64,000 nucleotides of DNA from Siphonodentalium dalli (GCA_032622095.1 CP136067.1:96030707-96094706), one strand, 5' to 3'; numbered from the stretch's first letter, positions 42,741-53,994 are shown. Made by a program: numbers and translations. Notes: a model not told the origin generated them from the sequence alone.

Positions 42741-42946
42741 AATAATGATCCTGCTTTTGACAAATATGCCGACAATAGGACGTTTTTATTGTCCTGTGAG
42801 GATGTTGAAGTTGAATGTTGTTGTTTTTATTTATAGCTTCCTGGACTCTTATTTATGACCCAACATTAGAACGCATCTTCCCTAGATTAACAGGGATGTA
42901 TTTAGTGAGAGAGGCAAAGTGAGGAGAGTGTGAATGTGACAGTTAA

Positions 42947-43014
42947 CCCTTTCATAACCGGAGCTGGTGCAGCATTAAAGATCCTGTGCCAGTGTATTCT
43001 CTTATTTTATGCAA
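42947..43014 (+). mobile_element. TTAA/CCCTTT MITE (CATGA family), left-end stub
   Basis: CCCTTTCATAACCGGAGC through GTGCCAGTGTATTCTC, cut by the SINE. Confidence 0.75.
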
Positions 43015-43245
43015 GTTTTAGTTGCAGAGGAAATCCCCATACTTACGGCTAATCTAACAGTGATTTCAAGGGCTGATAAACTAGACGACCATGTGCGGCA
43101 AACCACCGGCCATCGGCGATTAACTGGCAACTCCATCAGATAATAATTTTGAGTTTTTAAGTTACAAAGTCCATGATGGAAACACATGGATTTGAACCCT
43201 CAGTTGCCAGCGCTGGAGGGTGAGATGGCTTGGAGTTGTACCCCT
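43015..43245 (-). mobile_element. tRNA-derived SINE, truncated at both ends
   Basis: The minus-strand head shows GGTTCAAATCC-type box B and CCAAGCCATCTCACCC; the body shares GGCTAATCTAACAGTGATTT with 27545-27830 and has an extra ~35 bp (CAAACCACCGGCCATCGG). MITEs abut both sides. Confidence 0.75.
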
Positions 43246-43636
43246 ATGAGGGTGAATTTAGTGATGCTATCCCGCACAGTGGGCTAGCATTATCAAATTC
43301 ACCCTCTGGGGACCTCATTCTGCTTAGGCCTCATCTTCTGGGAATTATCTATAATCTCAAATTAACATTGTTTTTAGTTCCTTTTTCCCTTCATGGAAGT
43401 TACTATATCCCCTAATTTGCAGAAGATAAAATGCATAATCAAGGGAAAACATCACCAGCTTCAACTGGGGAGCTTCAATCTGATCCTAGGTCTCCCATAG
43501 AAGTTGAGGCCTAAGCAGAATGAGGTTCCCAGAGGGTGAATTTGGTGAGGCCAGACCACTGGGCGGGATAGCATCACTAAATTCACCCTCTGGGGACCCC
43601 ATTTTGCAAATGACAGTCACACTATTTGCAGGTTTG
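43246..43636 (+). mobile_element. hAT-type MITE, long form, left end missing
   Basis: It starts inside the first lobe at GAGGGTGAATTTAGTGATGC, fused to the SINE head, and ends ACTATTTGCAGGTTTG. Confidence 0.8.
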
Positions 43637-43706
43637 TTACTGACCACCCCTATCATCATGTTAAATGAACCAGGAACCAGCCTAAAGGTTTCAAATTGGG
43701 AGAAAT

Positions 43707-43919
43707 CATAAATGCCCTAAATAATCGACTCCTTAACCACAGCAGAATTATGGGTAATTTTTCAGGATTTAGTCGTAAATATGGCTTGTTGCCATTCATT
43801 GGAAAGCTCTCACTGAGAGCTTTCCGATGAATGTCAACAAGCCATATTTCCGACTAAATCCTGAAAAATTACCCATAATTCTGCAGTGGTTAAGGAGTCG
43901 ATTATTTAGGGCATTACTG
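43707..43919 (+). mobile_element. pogo-type foldback MITE
   Basis: Left terminus decayed (CATAAATGCCC), right end GGGCATTACTG-TA intact. Confidence 0.85.
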
Positions 43920-44036
43920 TACATCCGAATATCACTGTTCTCTGTGACCCAATATGTATCATGCAACACAAGAGTCCATTTATAAAACCATTCATAGTGA
44001 GTAACAACACCATTCTAATCAGTAAATATTCTTTAA

Positions 44037-44092
44037 CCCTTTCAGTGCCAAGTCTGATTTTTGTATCAACCCATATTTCCTTGATCAAAGGG
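44037..44092 (+). mobile_element. TTAA/CCCTTT MITE (CAGTGCC family), 56-bp minimal copy
   Basis: CCCTTTCAGTGCCAAGTCTG..TTGATCAAAGGG with TTAA at both ends. Nearly everything internal is gone. Confidence 0.8.
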
Positions 44093-44225
44093 TTAAATAT
44101 AATGTTGGGGACATATACATACTGATATATGAGAGAGAAGTCACTTCTCACTGGGACACATGTAGGGAGAAGTGGCACATTTTAGGGAGAAGATGTCTCC
44201 CAAGTCGCCCTCTAGGCCGGGTAGC

Positions 44226-44325
44226 CAGCTAACTGGGACCTTGGCTAACTGGGACCTTGGCTAACTGGGACCTTCGCTAACTAGGACTTTCGCTAACTCG
44301 GACCTTTGGCTAACTGGGACCTTCA
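44226..44325 (+). repeat. 18-bp minisatellite GGCTAACTGGGACCTT
   Basis: About five units with single-base variants (GCTAACTAGGACTTTC, GCTAACTCGGACCTTT). Confidence 0.9.
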
Positions 44326-44352
44326 GATATATTATATACTGGTAGAACAGAA

Positions 44353-44718
44353 CATGCATAGTGGGCTAGCATCACCAAATTCCCCCTCTGGGAACCTCAT
44401 TCTGCTTGGACCTCAACTGCTATGGGAGATCTGGGATCAGATTTAAGTTCCCCAGTTCAAGTTGCTGATGCTCACCCATTAGTCACCTCGATTATGCATT
44501 TTATCTTCTGCAAATTAGGGGATGTAGAAACTTCCCAGAAGAGAAAAATGTTACAATGTTTAATTTGAGACTGTAGATACTTCCCAGAAGATGAGGCCTA
44601 AGCAGAATGAGGTCCCCAGAGGGTGAATTTGGTGATGCTAGCCCACTATGATAGCATCACTAAATTCACCCTCCAGGGACCTCATTCTGCAAATGTCAGA
44701 CACTCTATTTGCAGACTT
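44353..44718 (+). mobile_element. hAT-type MITE, long form, left end missing
   Basis: CATGCATAGTGGGCTAGC through the long-form middle to CTATTTGCAGACTTCG. Confidence 0.75.
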
Positions 44719-44797
44719 CGACTCCACCCGACCTATTCCTGTTCATGTTAAAAGGGCCAGTACATGCAGAGTGCTGGCAAACTACAGGTGATACCTG

Positions 44798-44981
44798 CAA
44801 GCCTTGAAATAGGGTGTCTGTCATTTGCAGAATGAGGTCCCCAGAGGGTGAATTTGGTGATGCTAGCCCGCTATGCGGGGGTGAATTTGGTGATGCTAGC
44901 CCGCTATGCGTGGTAGCATCACTAAATTCACCCTCTGGGCACCTCATTCTGCAAATGACAGACACACTATTTCAAGGCTTG
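44798..44981 (+). mobile_element. hAT-type MITE, single-lobe, near-perfect duplication
   Basis: CAAGCCTTG to CAAGGCTTG, flanked by GATACCTG and GATACATG. A 30-bp piece (GGTGAATTTGGTGATGCTAG) is duplicated in the lobe. Confidence 0.9.
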
Positions 44982-45312
44982 GATACATGGTCTATTTCAG
45001 GCAGGTGTGAGTACATGTAGAGAGTGCTGGTCTACATCAAGTAACTACACACACCTGGACCAAATTACAATACCATCATAAAACCTTGCTACCTCATGAC
45101 TACCTCACTAAAATCTCATGTAAAACATACTTCAAAGTGCTGGTACTCATCACCAAAATGATGGGGAATACTTGAGACAAGCGCTGATTAGCTTTTTGTT
45201 TTCTAGACTAATGTTCATGAGGCAGCAGATACCAATGGCATGAAACTTGTGAAGAGTTGCGTGATTCATAAGTATCAGCTACAGACTGACATGCAACAGT
45301 CAGACAATTTAT

Positions 45313-45470
45313 CTTGCATATATAAGAAAATGCACTGGCTTACAAGGTCAAGGTAAATATTGTTAGGCCAATTTATTCTCTCCCCATGGGAGACTCGCAT
45401 AATATTATATTAGAAAATGCATTGCCACAGAGTTTTTGCTAAATTTCAGGAAGCTCCAATCATGAAATGG
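45313..45470 (+). mobile_element. TTAA/CCCTTT MITE (CATGA family), left part missing
   Basis: Starts in the first module (TTGCATATATAAGAAAATGC) and ends ATCATGAAATGG-TTAA. Confidence 0.7.
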
Positions 45471-45929
45471 TTAAAAGTACTCAATCCGATCAGACGGTCC
45501 CCGTATCATCAAGACACAACAATAAAATAACATTTCTTCAAACCACGCTTTTGCTATCAGAATCAATTAATTGTAACAAAATATTGCTAACCATTGTCAA
45601 ATATGGTATCAAATTTCCCAAAACATGTTATTTATCAACATTTTGTTCAACGAAATATGGCCGTATTATCACTTGAGTATCATTACCATTTGATTTTAGA
45701 GTTATCCATCTTCATCCGCAATTTTATCCAAGACCATCTGTTTGACAATGTTTTTCTGGACCACAAATAATTGCACATCTCGATAAATAACAACTTCAAA
45801 AATCGATATCTGATCACTCTGAGCTTTGATGGGTGGATTCCTCGACTCGAATAAAATATTTGTTACCCCCGAAGCCAAAGAAATAGTAATTTAAGAGCGT
45901 TAATTCGGATAATGCATGTTTAAAAATCC
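45471..45929 (-). mobile_element. TTAA-flanked AGGTAC element, reverse orientation
   Basis: AAGTACTCAATCCGATCAGA at the left to GCATGT-TTAA at the right, alignable to 48326-48789. It shares its left TTAA with the end of the CATGA-family MITE, so the two abut exactly. Confidence 0.75.
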
Positions 45930-45942
45930 AATACCGTACATA

Positions 45943-46048
45943 CAGTAATGCCCTAAGTAATCGACTCCTTAAACACAGCAGAATTATGGGTAACTTTTCA
46001 GGATTTAGTCGGAAATATGGCTTGTTGCCATTCATCGGAAAGCTCTCG
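45943..46048 (+). mobile_element. pogo-type MITE, left half only
   Basis: CAGTAATGCCCTAAGTAATC to GGAAAGCTCTC. Confidence 0.8.
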
Positions 46049-46194
46049 ATAGTATATGCACAGCTCACTAAATACATAATTGAATATCTTGAAAATAGCA
46101 TAGAATTGACCTTGATTTTACTTTAATATTAGAATAGAGGACCTTTAAATCCTTGAAAATTGATGCAAAATGGCTGTGTTTTCATTAGTTCACA

Positions 46195-46233
46195 GGGTCT
46201 CTCATGCTGCAAGAGCGCAGCTCATGAAATGGT
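46195..46233 (-). mobile_element. TTAA/CCCTTT MITE (CATGA family), end stub
   Basis: CATGCTGCAAGAGCGCAGC through TCATGAAATGG-TTAA. Confidence 0.55.
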
Positions 46234-46430
46234 TAAAGATGTTATCCATGATTATTTAATGATTACAATGCAGAAAGGGTCAATGTATTCATCCACGTCT
46301 TTGAACAGAAACGGGGAATCCATATTTGATACTCAATTCCAACTGCTTCAAGAAGTCAGGATCGTTGAACATGCAAACCTATTAACAATCATGTTGTTAT
46401 TGTTAGATATGGTTTATTGTGCACCAAGTA

Positions 46431-46562
46431 CAATAATGCCCTAATTAATCGACCCTTAACCACAGCAGAATTATGGGTAACTTTTCAGGATTTAGTCGGA
46501 AATATGGCTTGTTGCCATTCATCGGAAAGCTCTCCCCGAGTCGATTACTTAGAGCATTACTG
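46431..46562 (+). mobile_element. pogo-type MITE, internal deletion
   Basis: The left arm to GGAAAGCTCTCCCCGA is joined directly to the last part of the right arm (GTCGATTACTTAGAGCATTA). Its left flank is shared with 20480. Confidence 0.8.
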
Positions 46563-46599
46563 TACATACACTGTGAACAGACAGCTTGCAATGCGTGAA

Positions 46600-46735
46600 A
46601 ATTACCACCCCCATCCCCCCTGCAACAACACCCACACCAATTCAGTAGGACATCAAATCATACTACCCCCCCCTCCAACTTCAAACACCCCAGTTCAGTA
46701 GGACATCTCAAATCATACTACCCACCCCCACCCTC
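46600..46735 (+). repeat. C-rich two-unit repeat
   Basis: TTCAGTAGGACATC(TC)AAATC followed by ATACTACCC(C)nACC occurs twice; the plus strand is strongly pyrimidine/C-rich. Confidence 0.75.
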
Positions 46736-47167
46736 ATAGGAGCATCATGACCTGGTTGACTCACTGCTACGCAGACAGCTATCAACATTTAGATGATTTT
46801 TGGCAAGCCTCACACTGGGTACAGGTGGGTGTAAAGAATGGAATTTCATCATGTCATTGAGAATGATACTGGCTGAGACCAGAGCCAACAAGGTATTAAC
46901 TTCTCAACATCTCAGACCACTAACTGCACTTAAGTGGGTATGGTGGAAGCATTATAAACATATTATGTAAGCATTACAGACGTAAGATGCAAGCATTATA
47001 GACGTATTATGTAAGCACTTCAATGTAATAATAATGATACATGTATTCAATGTTTCAGGCCAATTTTCATTCCCGATGGTACCACCCACCCACCCTTTTT
47101 CGTATGCTGGATTCCAGGGGTTTTGGAGCCGTACGCTGGATTCCGATGTATCGTACGCTGGATTACA

Positions 47168-47611
47168 ACACTAATAGACTCACACATATAAGAGAATGCA
47201 CTGGCACAGGATCTTTAATGCTGCACCAGCTCATCTCCAATGATGAAAGGGTTAAACTGGATCCTGGATTGCATGCCTTTTTTAAAGCCGGATTCCGGAT
47301 TCCAATGCATTATCTTATATATGAGTCTCCCATAGGGAGCCTCGCATACATATGAGAATGCATTGGAGTAACAATATTCACCTTGACCTTGTAAGCCAAT
47401 GCATTCTATTATATATGCGAGTCTCCCATAGGGAGCCTCTCATATATATGAGAATGCATTGGCCTAACAATATTTAACTTGACCTTGTAAGCCAGTGCAT
47501 TCTCTTCTATATGGGAGGCTCCCTATGGGAGACTCGTATTTATAAGAGAATGCACTGGCACAGGATCCTTAATTCCTTAATGCTGCACCAGCTCAGCTCC
47601 CATCATGAAAG
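47168..47611 (-). mobile_element. TTAA/CCCTTT MITEs (CATGA family), multi-module array
   Basis: A first right end closes at 47251 (TGATGAAAGGG-TTAA). A second element at 47305-47611 has three hairpin modules in a row, each pair separated by the ACCTTGACCTTGTAAGCC spacer, and ends ATCATGAAAGGG-TTAA. Most copies have one or two modules. Confidence 0.8.
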
Positions 47612-47871
47612 GGTTAAGACGCAGGGTATTTTTGGTTGGTATATCATCACCAAACAAGTAGTAAGCATATTTTAGAAACACACATATTGCTGTCTTTCGT
47701 TAATTACAATATTTTAGCTTGTGTGGTAATTTCACCTAAACGCAGGGGTGTGATCCTGACAGCTTGTAATTGACGTCATGCACGAAACACCCAACTTGCA
47801 GTATAATAATAATTATTCTTGTTTTGTGTTGAGTAGATGACTAACTTTTGTGTTGAGTAGATGACTAACTA

Positions 47872-47977
47872 CAGTAATGCCTTAAGTAATCGACTCCTTA
47901 ACCATAGCAGAATTATGGGTAATTTTTCAGGATTTAGTGGAAAATATGGCTTGTTGCCATTCATCGGAAAGCTCTCA
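47872..47977 (+). mobile_element. pogo-type MITE, left half only
   Basis: CAGTAATGCCTTAAGTAATC to GGAAAGCTCTC; preceded by a 27-bp direct repeat (TTTTGTGTTGAGTAGATGAC). Confidence 0.8.
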
Positions 47978-48325
47978 GTGATATATACGTAGCGATCACA
48001 TTGTCAAATAACACACTGTTCTGACTTACAAATCTTGATTATGTAGAACAGGTCCAGATATTAATTAGCTGCTGAAGGATGGTCAGGAATATTTCATAGT
48101 ATAAAAGTGTTTTCATAAAAGTAGTGAAGTCTGCCATAGAAATAAATTACGAACAGTTTCCTCTACTTTTGTTTGTGCCATTACGGAAGGAAAATTCTGA
48201 GTCGACTTATTTTAACCACGAATTTAACTGGACATTTTCGTCACATCATTTATGGTACATTATACAGTGCCAAGTGACAACACCCTTACATTACTTAACC
48301 AGTTTTCTACTTCAGAACTATGGAC

Positions 48326-48789
48326 TTAAAGGTACACAATATGATTTAACGCCCCTAAATTACTATTTCTTTGGCTTCGGGGGTAAAAAATATTTTATTC
48401 GAGATGAGGAACCCACCCATCAAATCTAAGATTGATCAGATATCAATTTTTGAAGTTTGTTATTTCAATTGTTTGTGGCCCAGAAACACGCCATCAAACG
48501 GATGGACTCAGTCAAAATTCCGGATGAAGATGGATAACTCTAAAAACAAGTGGCAATACCTGGCAATACGGCCAAATTTTGTGAATACTCAAGTGATAAT
48601 ACGGCCATATTTCGTTGAACAAAATGTTGATAACACGTTTTGGGAAATTTGATACCATAGTTCACAGTGGTTAGCATTATTTTGTTGCATTTAATCGATT
48701 CTGATAACAAAAGCGCATTTTGAAGAAATGTTGTTGTTGTTGTACCTTGATGATATGGCGACCGTCTGATCGGATTGAGTACCTTTAAA
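48326..48789 (+). mobile_element. TTAA-flanked AGGTAC element (reference copy)
   Basis: TTAA-AGGTACACAATATGA at the left and GATTGAGTACCT-TTAA at the right, 464 bp with little internal symmetry. Conserved internal words shared with 6033-7629 and 45471-45929 include CTTTGGCTTC, GAACCCACCCATCAAA, GATGAAGATGGATAACTCTA and CGTTGAACAAAATGTTGATA. The very short ends make the superfamily uncertain. It has the empty site for the Harbinger-type insertion. Confidence 0.75.
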
Positions 48790-48863
48790 TTACCGACTGA
48801 TTTATTGATACCAGATCAAATTCACAGTAAAGATTGATGGATTGAGATTTCCCCCAGAGGCTA

Positions 48864-49037
48864 CAGTAATGCTCTAATTAATCGACTCCATAACCACAGC
48901 AGAATTATGGGTAACTTTTCAGGATTTAGTCGGAAATATGGCTTGTTGCCTTTCATCGGAAAGCTCTCAAACTAAATCCTGAAAAGTTACCCATAATTCT
49001 GCTGTGGTTATGGAGTCGATTAATTAGAGCATTACTG
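48864..49037 (+). mobile_element. pogo-type MITE, shortened centre
   Basis: TA on both sides; arms joined at GGAAAGCTCTCAAACTAAAT. Confidence 0.85.
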
Positions 49038-49326
49038 TATATAGGGGTCCTTTTCCCCAAACCCCTTGCAGAAACCCTGAATAAAAACAGAACTGCACAT
49101 GGGTGTGAAGGAGGAGAACTTTATCGCATTCGTTGGTTATGCCATAAGTTACATCATGAGTCTGACTCCTCTCATAAAATTGCACCACAACAAACTTGTG
49201 CGATAACGTTCAGCACATTCAGATGTAAATGCGGTTCTGTCTATATACGTTATGTGAACACTTGTCTATATAGTCGTTATGTGAACACTATAAATGAAGA
49301 ACAGACCATTCCAATGTAGGACTTAA

Positions 49327-49586
49327 CCCTTTCTTTACTGAAAGGAATCTTCCAGAGCTTACAAAATTTTATATTGGAATGGTCTATTAAACGGTATTCA
49401 TTTGGAGGGGTGTTCAGGAAAAATCAGCAGATGAACCGACCGAGGAAAAGATAATACAAGTGCGGAAGGATTCCTTTTAACTGGTGGGAAATGTTCAGAT
49501 AATAAGTTCATGGCCGTTTGTTGAAGTTATTAGATGAACATTTCCTGATGAAACTGCTCATCAATGAGTATTTAGTACAGAAAGGG
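49327..49586 (+). mobile_element. TTAA/CCCTTT MITE, CTTTACT family (reference copy)
   Basis: CCCTTTCTTTACTGAAAGG to GAGTATTTAGTACAGAAAGGG, TTAA at both ends, 260 bp. Unlike the other TTAA families it lacks the TGCATTCTC hairpin module. Characteristic internal words are TGGAATGGTCTATTA, GGAGGGGTGTTCAGG and TGGGAAATGTTCAGATAATA. Confidence 0.85.
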
Positions 49587-49597
49587 TTAAAGACTGA

Positions 49598-49828
49598 ATT
49601 GTAATCCATTTAGAAGTATATGGGTTAATAATATACATTAAAGAACCTATGTAAATATTATCGACTTAATACCAACTCTATCCATTCGGAAGTATATGGG
49701 TTAATAATATACATTAAAGAATCTATGTAAATATTATCGACTTAATACGAACTCGATCGAATCGGAAGTATATGGGTTAATAATATACATTAAAGAACCA
49801 ATGTAAATATTATGGACTTACTACAAAC
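49598..49828 (+). repeat. ~79-bp tandem repeat, 3 units
   Basis: GGAAGTATATGGGTTAATAA through GTAAATATTATCGACTTAAT is repeated three times, the first and third slightly diverged. Confidence 0.9.
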
Positions 49829-50159
49829 TGAGGGATATTATACTGAACAGACTGTTGCCATTAGCATAATTATTCAGGGAGGGTATTTGGTACTTTAGTT
49901 TGTTATTTTATATCCAGACATCATCTAATAAGTCTAGAGTAAATACATCGGAACGTCTCGTGATCAGATGGCTGACAAGAAAAGGAAAAGTGATCCATAA
50001 GATTCCACCAAAGATAGTGCTATATTCCTTGGCATCCATGGTGCATCTCCATCATTTGATGGGTCAAGGGCATATATTAAAATAACTGTACAGTAAATAT
50101 ATAAATTAATATACACATATCTGATTTATATCCTACCTGATCATTGATTATCCACAGCA

Positions 50160-50336
50160 CAGTAATGCCCTAATTAATTGACTCCTTAACCACAGCAGAA
50201 TAATGGGTAATTTTTCAGGATTTAGTCGGAAATATGGCTTGTTGCCATTCATCGGAAAGCTCTCAGTGAGAGCTTTCCGATGAATGGCAACAAGCCATAT
50301 TTCCAACTAAATCCTGAAAAATTACCAATAATTCTG
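50160..50336 (+). mobile_element. pogo-type MITE, right end missing
   Basis: CAGTAATGCCCTAATTAATT to TTACCAATAATTCTG. Confidence 0.8.
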
Positions 50337-50344
50337 TAACTTGC

Positions 50345-50667
50345 TTTTTGGCATTGCAGAAAATTTCAGAACTTCTCTGACTATTTACTATTAAAGGGAA
50401 CTACTCATTAGATTGCTATTTGTGGCCATTGCAAGGCATTGCGGAAAATTTCAGAACTTCTCTGACTATTTACTAAGGGAACTACTCATTAGATTGCTAT
50501 TTGTGGCCATTGCAAGGCATTGCGGAAAATTTCAGAACTTATCTGACTATTTACTAAGGGAACTACTCATCAATGAGTATGTAGCATAGAAAGGGTTAAA
50601 CTTATTATCTGAACATTTACTAAGGGAACTGCTCGTCGATGAGTATTTAGTATACAAAGGGTTAACC
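50345..50667 (+). repeat. ~85-bp tandem repeat feeding into two TTAA-element right ends
   Basis: TTGCGGAAAATTTCAGAACT through TTGTGGCCATTGCAAGGCA is repeated three times. The last unit passes into AACTACTCATCAATGAGTAT..GAAAGGG-TTAA (50598), directly followed by a second right end (..GTATACAAAGGG-TTAAC, 50667). Amplification apparently started within a CTTTACT-family MITE. Confidence 0.75.
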
Positions 50668-51169
50668 AGTTTACTGTTCTTCAAATGCCAATGTGCCGTA
50701 CAGAGAATCATGGAAGATATAAGAAGGACCCACTTGTTGCTAGGCAAAGCAAGAAATTTCTATGACTTGCTCAGATCACAACAAAACTGTCTTGTAGGCT
50801 ATGTAAAGTCTGAATCAATAGGGGTGGTAGGAAGATGCACTGATGGTTAATTTTACTGAGAAATCGTCGGCTACATGTAGAAACCACTAACCCCCAGAAA
50901 GCAACTGATAAACTTGCCCAGATACACTAATTGGCTTTAATACCTTCCCAGCGTGTGGATGACAAAAATTGGCGATTTTCGGGATTTGGACCCGCTTCGC
51001 CATCGCTGGACAGCTTATGTTGGTCTAATGTTCCATGCACCTAAGAACGGAATCTCTGGGGACCCCAGTTTGGATTACTATGTTTGGCTCCAAATATTCA
51101 ACTTTCAGCTATTAAAAGTTCCTTGACAATCACAGGGACAACAAGAGCTGGGCTGTTGCCCGGTACATA

Positions 51170-51423
51170 CAAGCCTTGAAATAGTGTGTCTGTCATTTGC
51201 AGAATGAGGTCCCCAGAGGGTGAATTTAGTGATGCTACCCCGCATAGCGGGCTAGCATCACCAAATTCACCCTCTGGGAGCCTCATTCTGCTGAGGTGTA
51301 AGCAGAATGAGGTCCCCAGAGGGTGAATTTGGTGATGCTAGCCTGCTATGCGGGGTAGCATCAATAAATTCACCCTCTGGGGACCTCATTCTGCAAATGA
51401 CAGGCACACTATTTCAAGGCTTG
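51170..51423 (+). mobile_element. hAT-type MITE, perfect 8-bp duplication GGTACATA
   Basis: CAAGCCTTG to CAAGGCTTG, 254 bp, two lobes (CCCCGCATAGCGGGCTAGC and GCCTGCTATGCGGGGTAGC) joined by CTGAGGTGTAAGC. Flanked by GGTACATA at 51162-51169 and 51424-51431. Confidence 0.95.
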
Positions 51424-51534
51424 GGTACATACCCCCATGTGGCATGCAGCTTAGTGTGGGTATACCTATGGCTGAGATACTCAGGTAGATGGACAAACAA
51501 AGTCAATATTTCTAGATAAACAAAAATTAATAAC

Positions 51535-52045
51535 TTTACGATGGAAAATCGAAACAAAACAATTGAAAACTCCATTGACCATCCTCATAGTAGTAAACAT
51601 CCATACCAACTTTCATTGACATCCGACAACCTTAGCTGAGATATCTGCTCAAACAAACAGAAAAAAAGCTACATTTCCAGATAAACAATGATGAATAACT
51701 ACAGAACGGAAAACCCAAACAAAACAATTGAACACTCTATTGAACGTCCTCCAAGCAGTGAACATCCATACCAAATTCCATTGAGATCTAACATACGTTG
51801 GTTGAGATATCTGCTCGGACGAACAAAATAACAATTTCAGATAAACAAAGATGAATAACTCTCGAACAGAAAAGCCAAACAAAACGATTGAACACTCCAT
51901 TGAACGTCCTCATAGTAGTGAACATCCGTACCAAATTTCATCAAGATCTGACAACCGGTGGTTGAGATATCTGCTCAGAAAGACCATATGTCAGGACGCA
52001 AGTAATCCACTATACCCAACTTTTTGTTGGATCATGGGGGAATAA
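51535..52045 (+). repeat. ~165-bp tandem repeat, 3 units, with hairpin end
   Basis: The unit contains AACAAAACAATTGAACACTC, CATAGTAGTGAACATCC, TACCAAATTTCAT and GGTTGAGATATCTGCTC. It ends CCACTATACCCAACTTTTTG..GGGGGAATAATAA. The last two units are closer to each other than to the first. Confidence 0.85.
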
Positions 52046-52225
52046 TAATCAATCTGTCAGATTTAATCATGAGCGTTAACAATCTTATTACAGGAGAATA
52101 ACTCTATATTTTCTGAGATTTTGTTGTTTGTGCATATTTGTATAGACTCAGTTTATTCGGAACAGTGAAAGTAATCTAAATATGAAGTTATCACTATGTA
52201 TATGTTAAATCAATTTGGTAATTAA

Positions 52226-52392
52226 CCCTTTCATGGCAGGAGCTGCGCTGGTGCAGCATTACAGATCCTGTGCCAGTACATTCCCTTATATATGCGAGTC
52301 TCCCATAGCGAACCTCGCATATATAACAGATGCACTGGATAACAAGGTCAATGTAAATATTGTTAGCCCAATGCATTCTCTTATATATGTGA
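52226..52392 (+). mobile_element. TTAA/CCCTTT MITE (CATGA family), right end missing
   Basis: CCCTTTCATGGCAGGAGC to GCGAGG-like GTGAGGCGCCC; one and a half modules. Confidence 0.75.
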
Positions 52393-52530
52393 GGCGCCCA
52401 AATTGACATTTGTTTCAGAATAAAACTTTTGGGACAGTAATTAATATGATATTCAATTATAGAGACTTAGTTGTTTTCTAATATAATGTGTCCCTTGATG
52501 TTTTGAATAGTCTTTTGAATCCAATATCTC

Positions 52531-52890
52531 GTATTGTTTAATCTGGCAACCTTGTATTGTTTAATCTGGCAACCTCATTTGTTTAATCTGGCTACCTCAT
52601 ATTGTTTAATCTGGCTACCTCATATTGTTTAATCTGGCTACCTTGTATTGTTTAATCTGGCCACCTCGTATTGTTTAATCTGGCTACCTCATATTGTTTA
52701 ATCTGGCTACCTTGTATTGTTTAATCTGGCTACCTCATATTGTTTAATCTGGCTACCTTGTATTGTTTAATCTGGCCACCTCGTATTGTTTAATCTGGCT
52801 ACCTTGTATTGTTTAATCTGGCCACCTCGTATTGTTTAATCTGGCCACCTCGTATTGTTTAATTCAATTAATCTGGCTATCTCGTATTGT
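52531..52890 (+). repeat. 23-bp minisatellite, ~16 units
   Basis: TTGTTTAATCTGGCTACCTC(A/G/T)TA is repeated head to tail; variants are GGCAACC, GGCTACC, GGCCACC and CTCATA/CTTGTA/CTCGTA in a patchwork. A 10-bp insertion (TTCAATTAAT) breaks the last unit. Confidence 0.95.
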
Positions 52891-52984
52891 TTGATGGTGC
52901 ATGATAGTTGCATCATTTACTATATATGTATACTAATTACTATTAAATATATAAACTACATCTACATGGCAGATACAAAGGTAT

Positions 52985-53335
52985 AACAAGAGCATTGCTA
53001 AGGCGTGGCAAAATACACCATGGTAATTTCAACAAAGGGCCTTAACTCTGGTATAAATTAGCAGGTGGAACCCAAATTTGAATTTGACCTGTATTTTGGG
53101 ATAGTAGACTCATACACCAAATGTCATTTCATTCAGTTCAAACTTACTAAAGTTATCGAGGAAATGAAAATTGAAAATTGAAATGAAAATTGAGTGCAAA
53201 TTCCAACAAAAAGGGCCATAACTCTTGTGAAAATTGGGGGTGAACTCCAGAAATTAAAAAAAGCGAATGGGTATATGGACAGACGGATGGACTAATAACA
53301 TAATATGTCCCATTTTTTTCAAAATGGACGAATAA
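52985..53335 (+). repeat. Dispersed repeat, GGCGTGGCA..AAAGGGC family, copy 2
   Basis: AGAGCATTGCTAAGGCGTGG through CATTCAGTTCAAAC matches 23110-23260; a further AAAAGGGCCATAACTCTTG..AAAATTGG segment follows and the repeat closes with ATGTCCCATTTTTTTCAAAA. Confidence 0.65.
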
Positions 53336-53503
53336 TAAAACCTAATAAATTCATTCTTCATTCATTCAATCTTTCAATCATTCAAAATTAAAATACAATA
53401 AGAAAAGTGATGTTTTGGTACGGAATAAAGTACTGTTCATGTTAATTACTGGCCCTGAATCGAAAGGATTTCTTTCAGGATAAGGATAAGATAATTAACT
53501 CAC

Positions 53504-53567
53504 CTGAAACGTTCTGCTCCTCTTTGGTATGTGACACGGTCTGTCCATCTCTGACCACCGTCTTCTC
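53504..53567 (-). CDS. Exon 2: 64-nt exon
   Basis: The acceptor is AAATTTACGCAG before GAGAAG and the donor is TTTCAG before GTGAGT, both close to consensus. Exon 1 ends in phase 0, so the frame is fixed as EKTVVRDGQTVSHTKEEQNV-S plus one G; that G with AG of exon 3 gives Glu, followed by the ATG of exon 3. The peptide is charged and hydrophilic. All three frames happen to be open over 64 nt, so the choice of frame rests on the neighbours. Skipping it would break the frame. Confidence 0.8.
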
Positions 53568-53994
53568 CTGCGTAAATTTAGAAGATAAACTTTGTATTAC
53601 AGACTTGTTCCTATATCTATGTGACATATTGGCACACAGCGTAATTATCCTATCCTAATCCTAAAATCCCTAATCGTTAAAAAAAACAAGCACAAACTGG
53701 CACAAACTACGAGAAAAATGTCGAAATTAATATTCCAAACAATTCACTGTAATTATCCACTGCAGAGTGCAGAATATTCCAGCTATATATATAAAGAATG
53801 TTTTCTCGTTGTTTGTGGATGAGAGGGAGAAGTAATAACATAGAGCGAGAAAGTGTCTCCCTGGAGTCAGAGAGTGTGATGAACCATCATAGAGGCTAAA
53901 ATTAGTGTTCGGCATCGTTATAGCAACACTGCATACCTCTCGATCAGATTTCTAGGTGAAATACACCAGAGTTCTGCGACTATTAGGTCCTAGC

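Larger units (their letters stand above)
29867..53503 (-). other. Intron 2 (23.6 kb)
   Basis: It lies between the 64-nt exon and the Gln-rich exon. It is filled with MITEs, a segmental duplication, SINE remains and minisatellites. Stretches in which I see nothing nameable include 29.9-30.75, 31.75-32.15, 34.05-34.6, 39.75-40.05, 41.65-42.05, 46.75-47.05 and 48.0-48.3 kb. Confidence 0.7.
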
